From an uncultured Fidelibacterota bacterium (GTDB lineage Bacteria > Fidelibacterota > Marinisomatia > Marinisomatales > UBA8229), in assembly GCA_913054425.1 (NCBI GenBank), contig CAJXJG010000001.1:1-64000 (forward strand): 64,000 bases of DNA, written 5' to 3'. The translations under genes and the position numbers were made by a program. This document shows, piece after piece, positions 7,335-17,522 of the stretch. Every line of letters starts with the position of its first letter. Position 1 is the first letter of the stretch. The notes under the pieces are model-generated. The model was not told the origin of the DNA, did no database searches, and saw nothing but the letters and a program-made list of their open reading frames with translations.

Positions 7335-9035
7335 ATGGACAGAAATACAATATCCGCGTTTTTATTAATAGCGATAATTTTAATTTTTTATCCCATATAT
7401 TTAAAAATTATCACGCCGGAAAAACCAAAAACATTCAGCGACAACTCGCAAACCTACAGTCCCCAAAAGGTACCCATAGAAAGAAAAACAGAAACAATAA
7501 AAACAGAAGAAAACACTGCGGAATATGGTGACAGCCATACTGTTTTTGATTTGCCAAGCGAAGAAAAAAAGATAACAATTAATTCGAACTTATATCAGGC
7601 AACAGTTTCTAACCTTGGTGGCGGATCAATTATTTCCTTCAAGCTAAAGAATTATCTTCTAAAAAACGATTCCACCGTAAATCTAATTGATGACAAAAAC
7701 AAAAGAAATTTATATATAAGTTTTATCTCAATCGACGGAGACCTGATTGAGTTGAAAAAACCATGGGAAACAGATACGCCAGGCAGAACATTAGACGTAA
7801 CAAGAAAGAGCAAAACAATAAAATTTCATCAAAAAATTATTTACAATGGTAACGACTATATAATCGAAAAATGGCTCACCTTTTATCCAAACCGCTATAG
7901 TATAGATTTGTTTTTAAATCTGTCTGGATTATTGGATTTTATTCCTCTCGGAGATTTCTCGGTGGCGTGGAACGGCGGATTGCCTCAGACAGAAAACAAT
8001 CCCAAGGACGAGTTAACTTATTTTAAGGGTTATATCTACCAGGCCGGAAAACCATACACCTTTGAAAAACTATCTTCAGGAATAAAAAAGGATTCATCTT
8101 TCTGGGGTAAGGTTTCTGGCAATACAGAATGGATAGCGGTTCGAACTAAATATTTTGTTTCTGCTCTCATTCCAGAAACAGGAACGGGGCCAATAGAAGT
8201 TAACCTGAAAAAAACAAAGGACAATCAAAACATTTATAATTACAGAGCACATTTTCAAGCAAATGGCTCAGGCTCAAAGCTTACCTTATACTTAGGCCCA
8301 TTAGAATATAAAAGAATTAAGACAGTGGCTGTGGGTTTTTCTTCAATAATGAATTTTGGTATAGCGCCTATCCGGCCCATTAGTAAGGGCGTCTTGTGGT
8401 TATTAAAATTCTTGCACCAGTTTATACCCAACTATGGTGTTGTCCTGGTGCTGTTTTCTATTTTTATAAAAATCCTTGTTTATCCCCTAACCAAAAAAAG
8501 CTACCAGTCTACAAAAGAAATGCAGGCAATTCAACCTCTTGTAGCAGAGCTGAAAGAAAAACATAAAAAAGATCCAAGCAAGTTAAACAAGGCAACCATG
8601 AAGCTTTACAAAGAACATGGTGTAAATCCCCTGGGCGGTTGTCTTCCTCTTTTATTACAAATGCCGTTATTGTTTGCCCTCTTTCAGGTTTTTAGATCAA
8701 CGATCGAACTTAGAAATGCTCCCTTTATCTTTTGGATTAAAGACCTTTCAAGCCCTGACATTATTTACCACCTGCCCTTTTCTGTTCCAATCTATGGCGA
8801 TCATATTGCTGTCTTACCTCTTATAATGGGCATTACAATGTATCTGCAACAAAAAATGATGCCAACACAGGCCTCTGGACAGCAAAAATTTATGTCTTAT
8901 TTTATGACCGGGTTCTTTATTTTGCTGTTTAATAATTTTCCTTCCGGACTAAATCTTTATTACACGCTATTTAACGTTTTTACTATTCTTCAGCAAAAAT
9001 TTCTTACGCCCTCTCAACATCAGCCCACACAGTAG
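7335..9035 (+). CDS. yidC: Membrane protein insertase YidC
   Basis: YidC, 566 residues, of the Gram-negative type. An N-terminal membrane helix (ISAFLLIAIILIFYPIYL) is followed by a large periplasmic beta domain (about 60-340) and then the conserved insertase core. The core shows YGVVLVLFSIFIKILVYPLTKKSYQS, a cytoplasmic coiled hairpin (EMQAIQPLVAELKEKHKKD), GGCLPLLLQMPLLFALFQVF and the last helices ending in NNFPSGLNLYYTLFN. It inserts and folds inner-membrane proteins, alone or with SecYEG. It lies in the rpmH-yidD-yidC-mnmE-mnmG order typical of the origin region. Confidence 0.97.
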   Translation: MDRNTISAFLLIAIILIFYPIYLKIITPEKPKTFSDNSQTYSPQKVPIERKTETIKTEENTAEYGDSHTVFDLPSEEKKITINSNLYQATVSNLGGGSIISFKLKNYLLKNDSTVNLIDDKNKRNLYISFISIDGDLIELKKPWETDTPGRTLDVTRKSKTIKFHQKIIYNGNDYIIEKWLTFYPNRYSIDLFLNLSGLLDFIPLGDFSVAWNGGLPQTENNPKDELTYFKGYIYQAGKPYTFEKLSSGIKKDSSFWGKVSGNTEWIAVRTKYFVSALIPETGTGPIEVNLKKTKDNQNIYNYRAHFQANGSGSKLTLYLGPLEYKRIKTVAVGFSSIMNFGIAPIRPISKGVLWLLKFLHQFIPNYGVVLVLFSIFIKILVYPLTKKSYQSTKEMQAIQPLVAELKEKHKKDPSKLNKATMKLYKEHGVNPLGGCLPLLLQMPLLFALFQVFRSTIELRNAPFIFWIKDLSSPDIIYHLPFSVPIYGDHIAVLPLIMGITMYLQQKMMPTQASGQQKFMSYFMTGFFILLFNNFPSGLNLYYTLFNVFTILQQKFLTPSQHQPTQ

Positions 9036-9050
9036 TCCGTTTTGTCAAGC

Positions 9051-10415
9051 ATGAACACACCCGCAGATACGATTGTTGCGCCTGCGACACCCTTTGGCTT
9101 TGGGGGAATTTCTGTTGTTCGTCTTAGCGGTCCATTTTCAGAAAAGATTGTTTATACAATTACATCCTTGCCAAACGGGAAAAAACCACTATTTAAACCT
9201 CGTCAATCCACACACACTCTTCTTGTTGAAAAAAACGGCGCTACGTTTGATGATGGGTTAATAACTTTCTTCAAATCCCCAAGTTCATATACCGGTGAAG
9301 ATTCTTTCGAAATTTCATGTCATGGAAACCCAACAATTGTACAGAAAATAATAGACCGGTGCTGTGAAGAGGGCGCCCGTATGGCCGAACCCGGTGAGTT
9401 TACCCGTAGATCCTTTATTAATGGGAAGATTGATCTTCTTCAGGCCGAGTCTGTCTCTTCCCTTATTTATTCGAAATCATGTGAGGGCGCATCTCTAAAC
9501 CATAAAATATTACAGGGCAAGCTTTCAAAAAAAATAATCGAGATTAAAGAAAAAATTATTACTCTATTAATAATGGTTGAGTTCGAGCTTGATTTTTCAG
9601 AAGAAGATCTTCAGCCAGACCTAAGAAAAAATCTTCTTTCCAAAATAAAACCAATCCTAAGTGAAATAGAAAAACTTCTAAGCACCCGCAAAGAGGGCCG
9701 CCTATTAACAGAGGGGGCGCTGGTTGTCATAACCGGAAAACCAAACGTTGGAAAATCAACCCTGTTAAACTCATTAACAGAAACAGATCGCGCAATTACA
9801 AGCCCTATCCCCGGAACAACAAGAGACAGCATTGAGGTTTCTCTTTTGTTGTTTGGTGTTCCTGTTCGCTTTTGTGACACTGCCGGCATTCGCAAGGGGG
9901 CTGTAGACGTTGAGCAGGAAGGAATTCGACGAACAAAAATCCTTACACAAAAGGCCGACCTTGTTCTTTGTCTCTATGAATATAAAAAAAACCACACAAA
10001 CAAACAAAAACCAGTAGACCTGCGCCAGGAAATACATATCATTAATAAAACGGATTTAATAATGCCTGGTGAATTAAAAAACCTTAAAAAACTTCTTCCT
10101 AACTACGTTTTTATATCTGCCAAAAAGAAAGACGGGCTTAATATACTAAAAAGAAAAATAAAGGATTTGCTCGGCATTTCATCGTCTCTTTCAAACACTT
10201 TCTCTCTCACTACAGCAAGGCAGCGAATTGCCCTTGAGGACACCTGCAATTGTTTAGCAGCCGGAATTAAACTTCTTCAAGACAACAACTTTTCCTGTGA
10301 GCTCCTCTCTTTTGAGCTTTGTTCTGCTTTAGACAGCATTGATTCTCTTCTTGGAACAACAGCCCCAAATGAAATTATCAACCGCGTTTTTAGTTCGTTT
10401 TGTGTTGGGAAATAG
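9051..10415 (+). CDS. mnmE: tRNA modification GTPase MnmE
   Basis: MnmE, 454 residues from the ATG chosen here; a TTG three codons upstream is possible. The N-terminal domain starts ADTIVAPATPFGFGGISVVRLSG, which binds the formyl-tetrahydrofolate cofactor. The G domain carries the P-loop GKPNVGKS (229-236), switch DTAG and NKTD. The C-terminal CVGK is the family's catalytic Cys-x-Gly-Lys ending. With MnmG it installs the 5-carboxymethylaminomethyl group on U34 of certain tRNAs. The stop codon TAG forms part of a parS-like palindrome that also contains the start of mnmG. Confidence 0.97.
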   Translation: MNTPADTIVAPATPFGFGGISVVRLSGPFSEKIVYTITSLPNGKKPLFKPRQSTHTLLVEKNGATFDDGLITFFKSPSSYTGEDSFEISCHGNPTIVQKIIDRCCEEGARMAEPGEFTRRSFINGKIDLLQAESVSSLIYSKSCEGASLNHKILQGKLSKKIIEIKEKIITLLIMVEFELDFSEEDLQPDLRKNLLSKIKPILSEIEKLLSTRKEGRLLTEGALVVITGKPNVGKSTLLNSLTETDRAITSPIPGTTRDSIEVSLLLFGVPVRFCDTAGIRKGAVDVEQEGIRRTKILTQKADLVLCLYEYKKNHTNKQKPVDLRQEIHIINKTDLIMPGELKNLKKLLPNYVFISAKKKDGLNILKRKIKDLLGISSSLSNTFSLTTARQRIALEDTCNCLAAGIKLLQDNNFSCELLSFELCSALDSIDSLLGTTAPNEIINRVFSSFCVGK

Positions 10416-10429
10416 TTTCACGTGAAACA
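10414..10429. other. parS: parS-like centromere site (ParB/Spo0J binding)
   Basis: The 16-base sequence AGTTTCACGTGAAACA differs from the common bacterial parS consensus TGTTTCACGTGAAACA only at its first base and contains the perfect 14-base palindrome GTTTCACGTGAAAC. parS sites cluster near oriC and are loaded by the CTPase ParB to organise and segregate the chromosome. This one overlaps the last bases of the mnmE stop and the GTG start of mnmG. No parA or parB gene is present in the window. Confidence 0.85.
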
Positions 10430-12299
10430 TAAGTCAAAACATTTTGACGTTATCGTTGTTGGTGCCGGGCACGCTGGGGTTGAGTCGGTACACGCCGCAG
10501 TCAAATTAAAGCAGCGAGTAGCCCTTGTAACGCTAGACCCCGCGTCGCTTGGTCGAATGTCCTGTAATCCGGCTATTGGTGGCATTGCAAAAGGACAGCT
10601 TGTGCGGGAGCTGGACGTTTTTGGGGGCCTTATGCCCCTCATTTCTGATGTTTCCGGTGTTCAGTTTAAACTGTTAAACCTTTCAAAGGGTCGCGCCGTG
10701 TGGTCTCCGCGCGCACAAATTGATAAACGAGTATATGAGCGCTCCGCCCAAAAAGCCTTGTTATTTCATTCTCGTCTAAAAATATTCCGCGATGAGGTAA
10801 TTAATGTGCTACTTATTAAAAATAAAATTTCTGGCGTTTTACTGCGTACGGGACAAGCCATACATGCGCCCACCGTTGTATTAACCTGTGGCACCTTTTT
10901 AGGCGGGCTTGTGCATATAGGGGAACAAAAAATTCAGGCAGGAAGAATGGGCGAACACCGCGCAGAGGGGATTACTGAGGCTTTGGAGTCTCTTGGAATA
11001 CGGTCAGGGAGGCTAAAAACGGGAACACCCCCCCGCCTGCTTCGCGCCTCGATAAACTGGGACAAAACAAATGCTGTTTTCGGAGACACAAACCCGATTC
11101 CCTTTTCCTACTCAACAATCAACTTTTCCCCTCCAAACCTTCCCTGTTATCACATAAAAACCAACCCAGAGTGTCACGGTGTTATACAAAAAAATCTTTT
11201 TAAATCGCCCATGTATTCCGGAGACATCACCGGCGTTGGTCCACGATATTGTCCATCGATTGAAGATAAAATACATCGTTTTGTAGACAAAGAGTCTCAT
11301 CTCCTCTACCTTGAGCCCGAATGGACAGGTTCTGATCAAATCTATGTCAACGGTTTTTCCACAAGCCTTCCAGAAAAAATTCAACTCATTGCATTAAGAG
11401 AAATTCCGGCTCTTAAAAATGTTGAGTTTCTCCGCCCAGGCTATGCTATTGAATATAGCTTTTTTCCTCCAGCCCAACTTAAGTCTTCTTTGGAGTCAAA
11501 ACATATACAAGGCCTCTTTTTTGCCGGCCAAATTAACGGAACCTCGGGCTATGAGGAGGCTGCGGCGCAAGGCCTTATTGCTGGTGTAAACGCTTCTATG
11601 TATAATAAAAACCAAGAGCCCCTTGTCCTTGGAAGAGACGAGGCATATATTGGTGTCTTAATTGACGACCTTATAACAAAAGACACCTCGGAGCCCTATC
11701 GAATGTTTACATCTCGTGCTGAATTTAGGCTTTTACTTCGTTATTCTAATGCTGATATGCGCTTATTAGAAAAAGCAAACCGCTTTAATCTTATTACAAA
11801 CAGGCTGTATGATACCTTACATAAGAAACTAAAATTAACAAACCATACCATCGGCGGCTTAAACGGCTCTCTTTCACAAGAAGAGATTTTTAACATTCTT
11901 CCTCAATTAAAAACAAAAAAACCTCCCCACCCCGCTCCTGCAAAAAGGTTTCTTAAAAGACCTGAGGTTTCAATAAGCTCTATACCAAAAAGGTTTTTTA
12001 CTGAATTAAACAATAAAGACATAAATCCATTGTGGGTACGCGAAATTTTCCTTGAAGTAGAAACACAAATAAAATATGAAGGTTATATCTTACGCCAGCT
12101 AAAGCAGGTAGAACGAATGGCGAAGCAAGAACACGTTTCCATTCCTCATGATATAGAGTATTCGAAAATAAACACCCTTTCCAAAGAAGCTCGTGAAAAG
12201 CTACAATTTGTCAGACCAGAAACTCTTGGTCAGGCTTTTCGTGTTTCTGGTGTAACGCCCGCCGACATTTCCGTTCTTTCTGTACTTATTTATAAATAA
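10422..12299 (+). CDS. mnmG: tRNA uridine-5-carboxymethylaminomethyl modification enzyme MnmG (GidA)
   Basis: MnmG, 625 residues, full family length. The N-terminal FAD-binding motif VIVVGAGHAGVESV, the CNPAIGGIAKGQLVRELDVFGG block and the GYAIEYSFFPP and EAAAQGLIAGVNA blocks are all present. It acts with MnmE on tRNA U34. The start is GTG inside the parS-like palindrome, so ParB binding and mnmG translation-start sequence share the same bases. The gene is 6 bases from mnmE and 10 bases from mfd, consistent with one transcript. It shows no sign of truncation. Confidence 0.97.
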   Translation: MKHKSKHFDVIVVGAGHAGVESVHAAVKLKQRVALVTLDPASLGRMSCNPAIGGIAKGQLVRELDVFGGLMPLISDVSGVQFKLLNLSKGRAVWSPRAQIDKRVYERSAQKALLFHSRLKIFRDEVINVLLIKNKISGVLLRTGQAIHAPTVVLTCGTFLGGLVHIGEQKIQAGRMGEHRAEGITEALESLGIRSGRLKTGTPPRLLRASINWDKTNAVFGDTNPIPFSYSTINFSPPNLPCYHIKTNPECHGVIQKNLFKSPMYSGDITGVGPRYCPSIEDKIHRFVDKESHLLYLEPEWTGSDQIYVNGFSTSLPEKIQLIALREIPALKNVEFLRPGYAIEYSFFPPAQLKSSLESKHIQGLFFAGQINGTSGYEEAAAQGLIAGVNASMYNKNQEPLVLGRDEAYIGVLIDDLITKDTSEPYRMFTSRAEFRLLLRYSNADMRLLEKANRFNLITNRLYDTLHKKLKLTNHTIGGLNGSLSQEEIFNILPQLKTKKPPHPAPAKRFLKRPEVSISSIPKRFFTELNNKDINPLWVREIFLEVETQIKYEGYILRQLKQVERMAKQEHVSIPHDIEYSKINTLSKEAREKLQFVRPETLGQAFRVSGVTPADISVLSVLIYK

Positions 12300-12309
12300 T
12301 TTTTTTTTA

Positions 12310-15300
12310 GTGAATAAACAAAAACTAATAACTTTTGATTTTTTCCTTAGTTGGTTTTCTAAAGCGCTTAACCTAAATGGCCTTAATTACCACGGGTTGC
12401 AAATTCCCGCTCTTGGGTTTTTCCTGTTATCACACTTTAAAAAAACCGGAAAAAACCATCTTGTTCTTTGTGATAAGGAAGTTTTAGCAAAAATTCTATA
12501 CGAATTTTGTTACTGTTTTTTCCCTAAAGTTGTTTACTATTTCCCAGAAACGGATAAATCCAATTCACATTTACACGGCTTTATTCCTGAATATGAACGA
12601 TATCAAACAGAGTCTTATTGTGCCCTTTCTTTAAAAAAGCCTTTTCTTTTAATTTGTACTGTTTCTAGCGTACACGAAAGGTTGTTTTCAGCCAATTCCC
12701 GTGGTTTTAAAGAACTATTATTAAAAGAAAACAAAGAAATGGATCGTGATTTTTTAATCCACACTCTGGGGGATTGGGGTTATAACAAAAGTGAAAAAAC
12801 AACACTCCCAAAAACATATTCAGCAAGGGGCGGTATTGTTGATATTTACCCGGTTACATCAAGGTATCCGCTAAGGATAGAGTTTTTTGGAAACAAAATT
12901 GAATCTATTCGGTTTTTTAATCCGGCCTCACAGAGAACAATAAGAAAAACTGAAGAAACAATCCTTTTTTCCCCCCTAAAAACAAATAAAAAAATGTTAT
13001 CTATTTTCAATGTGTCCGATAAAAACACAAAGAAGCTCTTTGTAAACACTAAAAACAACTCCTATACGGTAACAGAACATGGCTCTGTTTTAAACACTAA
13101 AAAGATTCAGTGCTCTCTAGTTGAAAAAAAGGAAGTCAATACAATTATAAAATCAAGGCCCACACTCATAAAAACATTTATTTTCTGTAATAACACAAAA
13201 CATATAAAAAAAATTACAAATCTTATTTCTCAAAAAACCATTATTGTTTCTGGCATCCTACCAAAGAGCATAATTTTTAACAAACACCAGCTTTGTTTTC
13301 TTTCTTCTTCAGATCTTCCCGGCATCACCCACGAACACAATTCACGATGGGGGATTGATTATAGCCCGGGCAGCTCCGGGCAGCTAAGAATAACCAGGCT
13401 AAAAGATTTAATGCTTGGCGAATTTTTGGTTCATAAAAATTTTGGGATAGGACAATACCAGGGATTGAAAATTATTACAGCAGGAGAGAAAAAATATGAG
13501 TGCATAAAACTAATTTATTCAAACAACAGTGTTCTTTATTTGCCGGTCGAAGACCTAACGATGATTTACAAATATCATCAACAACGAAAAAACACTATCC
13601 ATCTCTCTACCCTGGGCACATCTAAATGGTTACAGGAAAAACACCGTGCTAATCAGTCTGCAAAAGAAATAATAAAAGATATTATCAATACCCAAGCTTT
13701 ACGCTCCAAGCCTCGCGGGTTTATTTATGATTATAACGATGACCTGTATGACAGCCTTGCGCGTTCATTTCCCTATAAAGAGACGCCCGATCAAAAAAAA
13801 GCAATCTTATGTGTAATTCAAGATATGGAGAAAAAAATACCGATGGACCGGCTTATCTGTGGCGACGTTGGGTTTGGAAAAACTGAGATAGCTCTCCGGG
13901 CGATAATAAAAGCAGTCTCAAGCAACAAAAAAGTGTTCTTTCTTGCTCCCACAACACTCTTGGCTGATCAACACTATATTTTATCAAAGGAAAGGCTTGG
14001 TCCTCTTGGAGTAGAGATTGAGCTTTTTTCTAGATTTAAAACAAAAGCAGAGCAAAAAATAATTCTTGAAAAAATCGCAAATGGGTTTGTTGATCTAGTT
14101 GTGGGCACACACCGTCTTTTATCGCCGGATATTCATGCTCCAGGGCTTAGTCTATTGATTGTTGATGAAGAGCAGCGCTTTGGTGTACAACATAAAGAAA
14201 AAATTAAAAAAATGCGTACAAACATTGATATATTAACCCTGTCTGCGACCCCCATTCCAAGAACACTACATCAAGCTCTTGTTGGTATCAAAAATATCAG
14301 CAAAATAGACACACCCCCAAAACTAAGAAAACCAATACAAACCGTTATTTCTTATTTTAATTGGGAAGCAATCCTGTTCAGCATTAAAAGAGAAACTACC
14401 CGAAATGGACAGGTTTATTTTTTACATAATGATATAAACACTTTGCCTTTTTATCATGAAAAGCTTTCTAATTTCTTCCCTTTGTTGTCAATTGCCATTG
14501 CACATGGAAAAATGAAAAGCAAAAACCTTGAGTCTGTTATTTTATCCTTTTTCGCTGGCAATATTGACATCCTTCTTTGTACAACAATTGTTGAGTCTGG
14601 CTTAGACGTTGCAAACGCAAACACTATTATTATAAATAACGCACAAAATTTTGGATTGTCACAGCTCTATCAAATTCGCGGCAGGGTTGGACGTAGCCCG
14701 AGACAGGCCTTTTGCCGTCTTTTTGTCCCCCGTGGAATTTCTATTAACATAGCTGCCATTAGCCGGCTAAAAGCAATGGAAATATATACCACGCTTGGCT
14801 CTGGCTATGAAATTGCACTTAAAGATCTTGAGCTTCGGGGTGCGGGAAATATGTTTGGCCATGAACAAAGTGGCCACATCGCCCCGGTGGGATACGAAAT
14901 GTATTGCGATCTGTTAAAAGAAGCCTCTGACAAAGCCCTCGGTAAACACCCAAAAAAAAGAAGACGCCCCACGATACAGTTCGATGGACATGCCTTGATT
15001 TCCCCCGAACATGTCCCCCATGAAGACGACCGGCTTTATTTCTACCAACGCATATCAGAGGCCGACAGTCTTGCCCAAATTAAAGACATTGCCGCAGAGC
15101 TCAAAGATCGCTTTGGGCGTCTGCCCGGGCCGACATCAACGCTGTTCAGGCTTAATCAAATGCGCGTTTCTTTGCTTGGCTCTGCTGTTCAAAAACTAAA
15201 AATAACGAAATCCTCTTTTTCAATTACACTGGGCTCCGCGCTTCCTTTTCCAATGTTGAAATCAATGAAAGACAGCAGACACAACAAACAATATAATTTT

Positions 15301-15405
15301 AAAATAAAACAGAAAAACGGAGACACAATCGTCACCACCCCAGCTTCCAGCATTTCTGACTCCTTGAAAACAGCAAAAAATTTTATTAATTTACTCAGCA
15401 TATGA
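12310..15405 (+). CDS. mfd: Transcription-repair coupling factor Mfd
   Basis: Mfd, 1031 residues, slightly shorter than the ~1150 of E. coli. The order is the UvrB-like damage-recognition region (about 1-330, strongly diverged), the RNA-polymerase-interacting Tudor-like domain (LGEFLVHKNFGIGQYQGL), superfamily 2 helicase lobes with Walker A CGDVGFGKTE, DEEQRFGVQHKE, SATPIPRTL and QIRGRVGRS, and the TRCF C-terminal domain. It removes stalled RNA polymerase at lesions and recruits UvrA. The start is a GTG with no visible Shine-Dalgarno site. The shortened length appears to come from the N-terminal region. Confidence 0.94.
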   Translation: MNKQKLITFDFFLSWFSKALNLNGLNYHGLQIPALGFFLLSHFKKTGKNHLVLCDKEVLAKILYEFCYCFFPKVVYYFPETDKSNSHLHGFIPEYERYQTESYCALSLKKPFLLICTVSSVHERLFSANSRGFKELLLKENKEMDRDFLIHTLGDWGYNKSEKTTLPKTYSARGGIVDIYPVTSRYPLRIEFFGNKIESIRFFNPASQRTIRKTEETILFSPLKTNKKMLSIFNVSDKNTKKLFVNTKNNSYTVTEHGSVLNTKKIQCSLVEKKEVNTIIKSRPTLIKTFIFCNNTKHIKKITNLISQKTIIVSGILPKSIIFNKHQLCFLSSSDLPGITHEHNSRWGIDYSPGSSGQLRITRLKDLMLGEFLVHKNFGIGQYQGLKIITAGEKKYECIKLIYSNNSVLYLPVEDLTMIYKYHQQRKNTIHLSTLGTSKWLQEKHRANQSAKEIIKDIINTQALRSKPRGFIYDYNDDLYDSLARSFPYKETPDQKKAILCVIQDMEKKIPMDRLICGDVGFGKTEIALRAIIKAVSSNKKVFFLAPTTLLADQHYILSKERLGPLGVEIELFSRFKTKAEQKIILEKIANGFVDLVVGTHRLLSPDIHAPGLSLLIVDEEQRFGVQHKEKIKKMRTNIDILTLSATPIPRTLHQALVGIKNISKIDTPPKLRKPIQTVISYFNWEAILFSIKRETTRNGQVYFLHNDINTLPFYHEKLSNFFPLLSIAIAHGKMKSKNLESVILSFFAGNIDILLCTTIVESGLDVANANTIIINNAQNFGLSQLYQIRGRVGRSPRQAFCRLFVPRGISINIAAISRLKAMEIYTTLGSGYEIALKDLELRGAGNMFGHEQSGHIAPVGYEMYCDLLKEASDKALGKHPKKRRRPTIQFDGHALISPEHVPHEDDRLYFYQRISEADSLAQIKDIAAELKDRFGRLPGPTSTLFRLNQMRVSLLGSAVQKLKITKSSFSITLGSALPFPMLKSMKDSRHNKQYNFKIKQKNGDTIVTTPASSISDSLKTAKNFINLLSI

Positions 15406-15435
15406 TTTCTCATTTTGGTACATTTTACAGGTAAG

Positions 15436-16230
15436 ATGAATAATAAAATAACCTTTTTGTTTATTGTCACTTTTCTTTTGGGCTGTTTGCAGAACAAAAA
15501 CAATACGCCTAATATTGTTGCTATTGTAAACAAGGTTTCTTTTACTGAAACTATGTTAAAAAACAGGGCTTCTGAAAACCCACACATCCCAAAAAAGGAA
15601 CAAATTGACGCTTGGATTAATGATGAGTTGCTCTATCAGGCCGCCCTAAACCTAAATATTCATACCGGTTTTAAACTAAAGGCAACTATAGATCAAATTT
15701 CAAGAGCCCTTACAATTAAAACCTACCTTGATCTTTTGTATCAATTCTCTATAAAAATTACACACAATGAAATAAAAGAATTTTACACAAAGAACAAAAG
15801 AGAGTTTTACCGAAAGACATCGGCCGCAAGAATAAATCATTTTATTATAAAAAACAAAAAGGAAGCCCTTAAAATAAAAGCCTTCTTATTAAAACAAAAA
15901 TCCGCACGGGAAAAAGAGATACCTTATATGAACTTCCGCGTTTTCTCCGGTATAGTAGAAATGGGTACACTAAACAATATTATCAACACCTCTCTTTTTA
16001 AAAAGAATAAAAAAACTAATGTCATTGGACCTTTAAATATTGAAAACAATTTTCACCTTGTTGAGGTCCTTGAAACATTTCCAAAGGGGACAGCTGTGGG
16101 GCTCGACCTTGTCTATGACGAAATATACCAGCGGTTGATAAACAGAAAACAGGCCGTTAAAAAAACTGAGGTTCTCGATAGCCTTAAAAACAAAGCAGAA
16201 ATTGCAATTAATTACAAAATAAAAAAATGA
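15436..16230 (+). CDS. PpiC/SurA-like periplasmic foldase lipoprotein
   Basis: A 264-residue lipoprotein with signal FLFIVTFLLGC (lipobox LLGC, Cys17). It then has the SurA_N-like helical chaperone arrangement: a beta start (IVAIVNKVSFTE), a helix bundle, and EFYTKNKREFYRKTSAARINHFII, typical of the linker before a parvulin domain. The parvulin part is short and diverged, so it is more likely a chaperone than an active prolyl isomerase. ATG at 15436 is preferred over an upstream TTG at 15415 because it gives a clean lipoprotein signal and follows ACAGGTAAG. Its stop overlaps the start of the next foldase gene (ATGA). Confidence 0.75.
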   Translation: MNNKITFLFIVTFLLGCLQNKNNTPNIVAIVNKVSFTETMLKNRASENPHIPKKEQIDAWINDELLYQAALNLNIHTGFKLKATIDQISRALTIKTYLDLLYQFSIKITHNEIKEFYTKNKREFYRKTSAARINHFIIKNKKEALKIKAFLLKQKSAREKEIPYMNFRVFSGIVEMGTLNNIINTSLFKKNKKTNVIGPLNIENNFHLVEVLETFPKGTAVGLDLVYDEIYQRLINRKQAVKKTEVLDSLKNKAEIAINYKIKK

Positions 16231-17522
16231 TGTCTTTTTTATTACTGTTTTTATTCTTTTTAACCAATCTCTTTACAGCAACAGCATATTCACAAAACCA
16301 GGATAAACACCTGGACGGTCTTGCTGCCATTGTTGGTGATAACATTATACTTAAAAGCGATCTTTCACAACTCGTTTCCATGGCTGCTTTACAACAACAG
16401 ATTAATCCTGCCAATGACTACAAACGATTTCAAAAACTCCAATTAGAAATCCTTCAATCTCTGGTTGATCAGAAAATTATCCTTGAAATGGCCGAGCTGG
16501 ATTCAATCGAAGTAAAAGAAAAAGATGTGGACAATGCTTTAAATAAACAGATAGAAAACTTTATTACTCAGGCAGGAAGTAAAGAAAGCGCTGAAACATC
16601 GATTGGACAATCATTAAAATCATTTAGGCGTGAGTTTTGGCCTGAAATGCGCGATAGATTAATTTCGGAACAATATCAATATTCATTACTCTCAAACATA
16701 AAGACAAGCAAGGAAGATGTCTTCTCTTTTTTCAACACTTATAAAGACAGCCTGCCAATGTTACCCGCCCTGATTAACCTCTACCATCTTTTAATTGTTG
16801 TTAAGCCTGGCAAAGAAAGTAAAAACATTGCTTTTGAGACGATTAAAAACCTGCGAACACAGATTCTTAATGGAGAATCATTCGAAAAACTTGCACAAAG
16901 TTTTTCACAAGACCCGGGAAGCAAATCAAAAGGAGGAAGCCTTGGACTCGTTAAGCGGGGTTCTCTTGTTAAAGAATTTGAAACAGTAGCCTTTACTTTA
17001 GAGCCTGGTACCATAAGTAACCCGGTGGAAACTGTTTTTGGATATCATCTTATTAATGTACAAGAAAAACAAGGAGACAAAGCTCAGGTTAGCCACATTC
17101 TTATTTCCCCAACAATAACAGAAAAGGATGAACAAAGAGCTTATCATTTATCGTTAGAATTAAGCGATTCTATTGTCTCTTTAGACCTGTTTAAAAAGTA
17201 TGCTGCTAAATACTCAGACGATGAAAAGACAAAACAGGTTGGTGGAAATATTGGGTGGATAGATCCGTTGGTTTATTCAGTATCAGGCATTTCCTCTTTT
17301 ATACGAAAAAACAATCTAAACTTAAACGAATGTAGTCGGCCTGTCAAAACAGATTTTGGATATCATCTTCTTTGGATATCGGCAATTAAACCCGGCGGTA
17401 AGCCTAACCTATCTGATCATTGGATTGATATTGAATTAATGGCGTTAAATCAAAAGAAAATGCTTTGGTATCGTAATTGGATGAAAGAAGCAAGAAAACA
17501 AGTTTATATTGAAATGTATTAA
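16227..17522 (+). CDS. surA: SurA-type peptidyl-prolyl isomerase with two parvulin domains
   Basis: A 431-residue exported protein: signal peptide ending AYSQN, SurA_N chaperone region (LAAIVGDNIILKSDLSQLV onward), a first PpiC domain (~170-270, with LAQSFSQDPGSKSKGGSLGLVKRG and FGYHLINV) and a second one (~285-385, with HILISP, GGNIGWIDP and FGYHLLWI). Both keep the Gly-Gly and Phe-Gly-Tyr-His landmarks of parvulins. It should escort outer-membrane proteins through the periplasm. Start is ATG overlapping the previous stop; a second ATG follows one codon on. It is the last gene before a 277-base AT-rich gap. Confidence 0.85.
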   Translation: MMSFLLLFLFFLTNLFTATAYSQNQDKHLDGLAAIVGDNIILKSDLSQLVSMAALQQQINPANDYKRFQKLQLEILQSLVDQKIILEMAELDSIEVKEKDVDNALNKQIENFITQAGSKESAETSIGQSLKSFRREFWPEMRDRLISEQYQYSLLSNIKTSKEDVFSFFNTYKDSLPMLPALINLYHLLIVVKPGKESKNIAFETIKNLRTQILNGESFEKLAQSFSQDPGSKSKGGSLGLVKRGSLVKEFETVAFTLEPGTISNPVETVFGYHLINVQEKQGDKAQVSHILISPTITEKDEQRAYHLSLELSDSIVSLDLFKKYAAKYSDDEKTKQVGGNIGWIDPLVYSVSGISSFIRKNNLNLNECSRPVKTDFGYHLLWISAIKPGGKPNLSDHWIDIELMALNQKKMLWYRNWMKEARKQVYIEMY

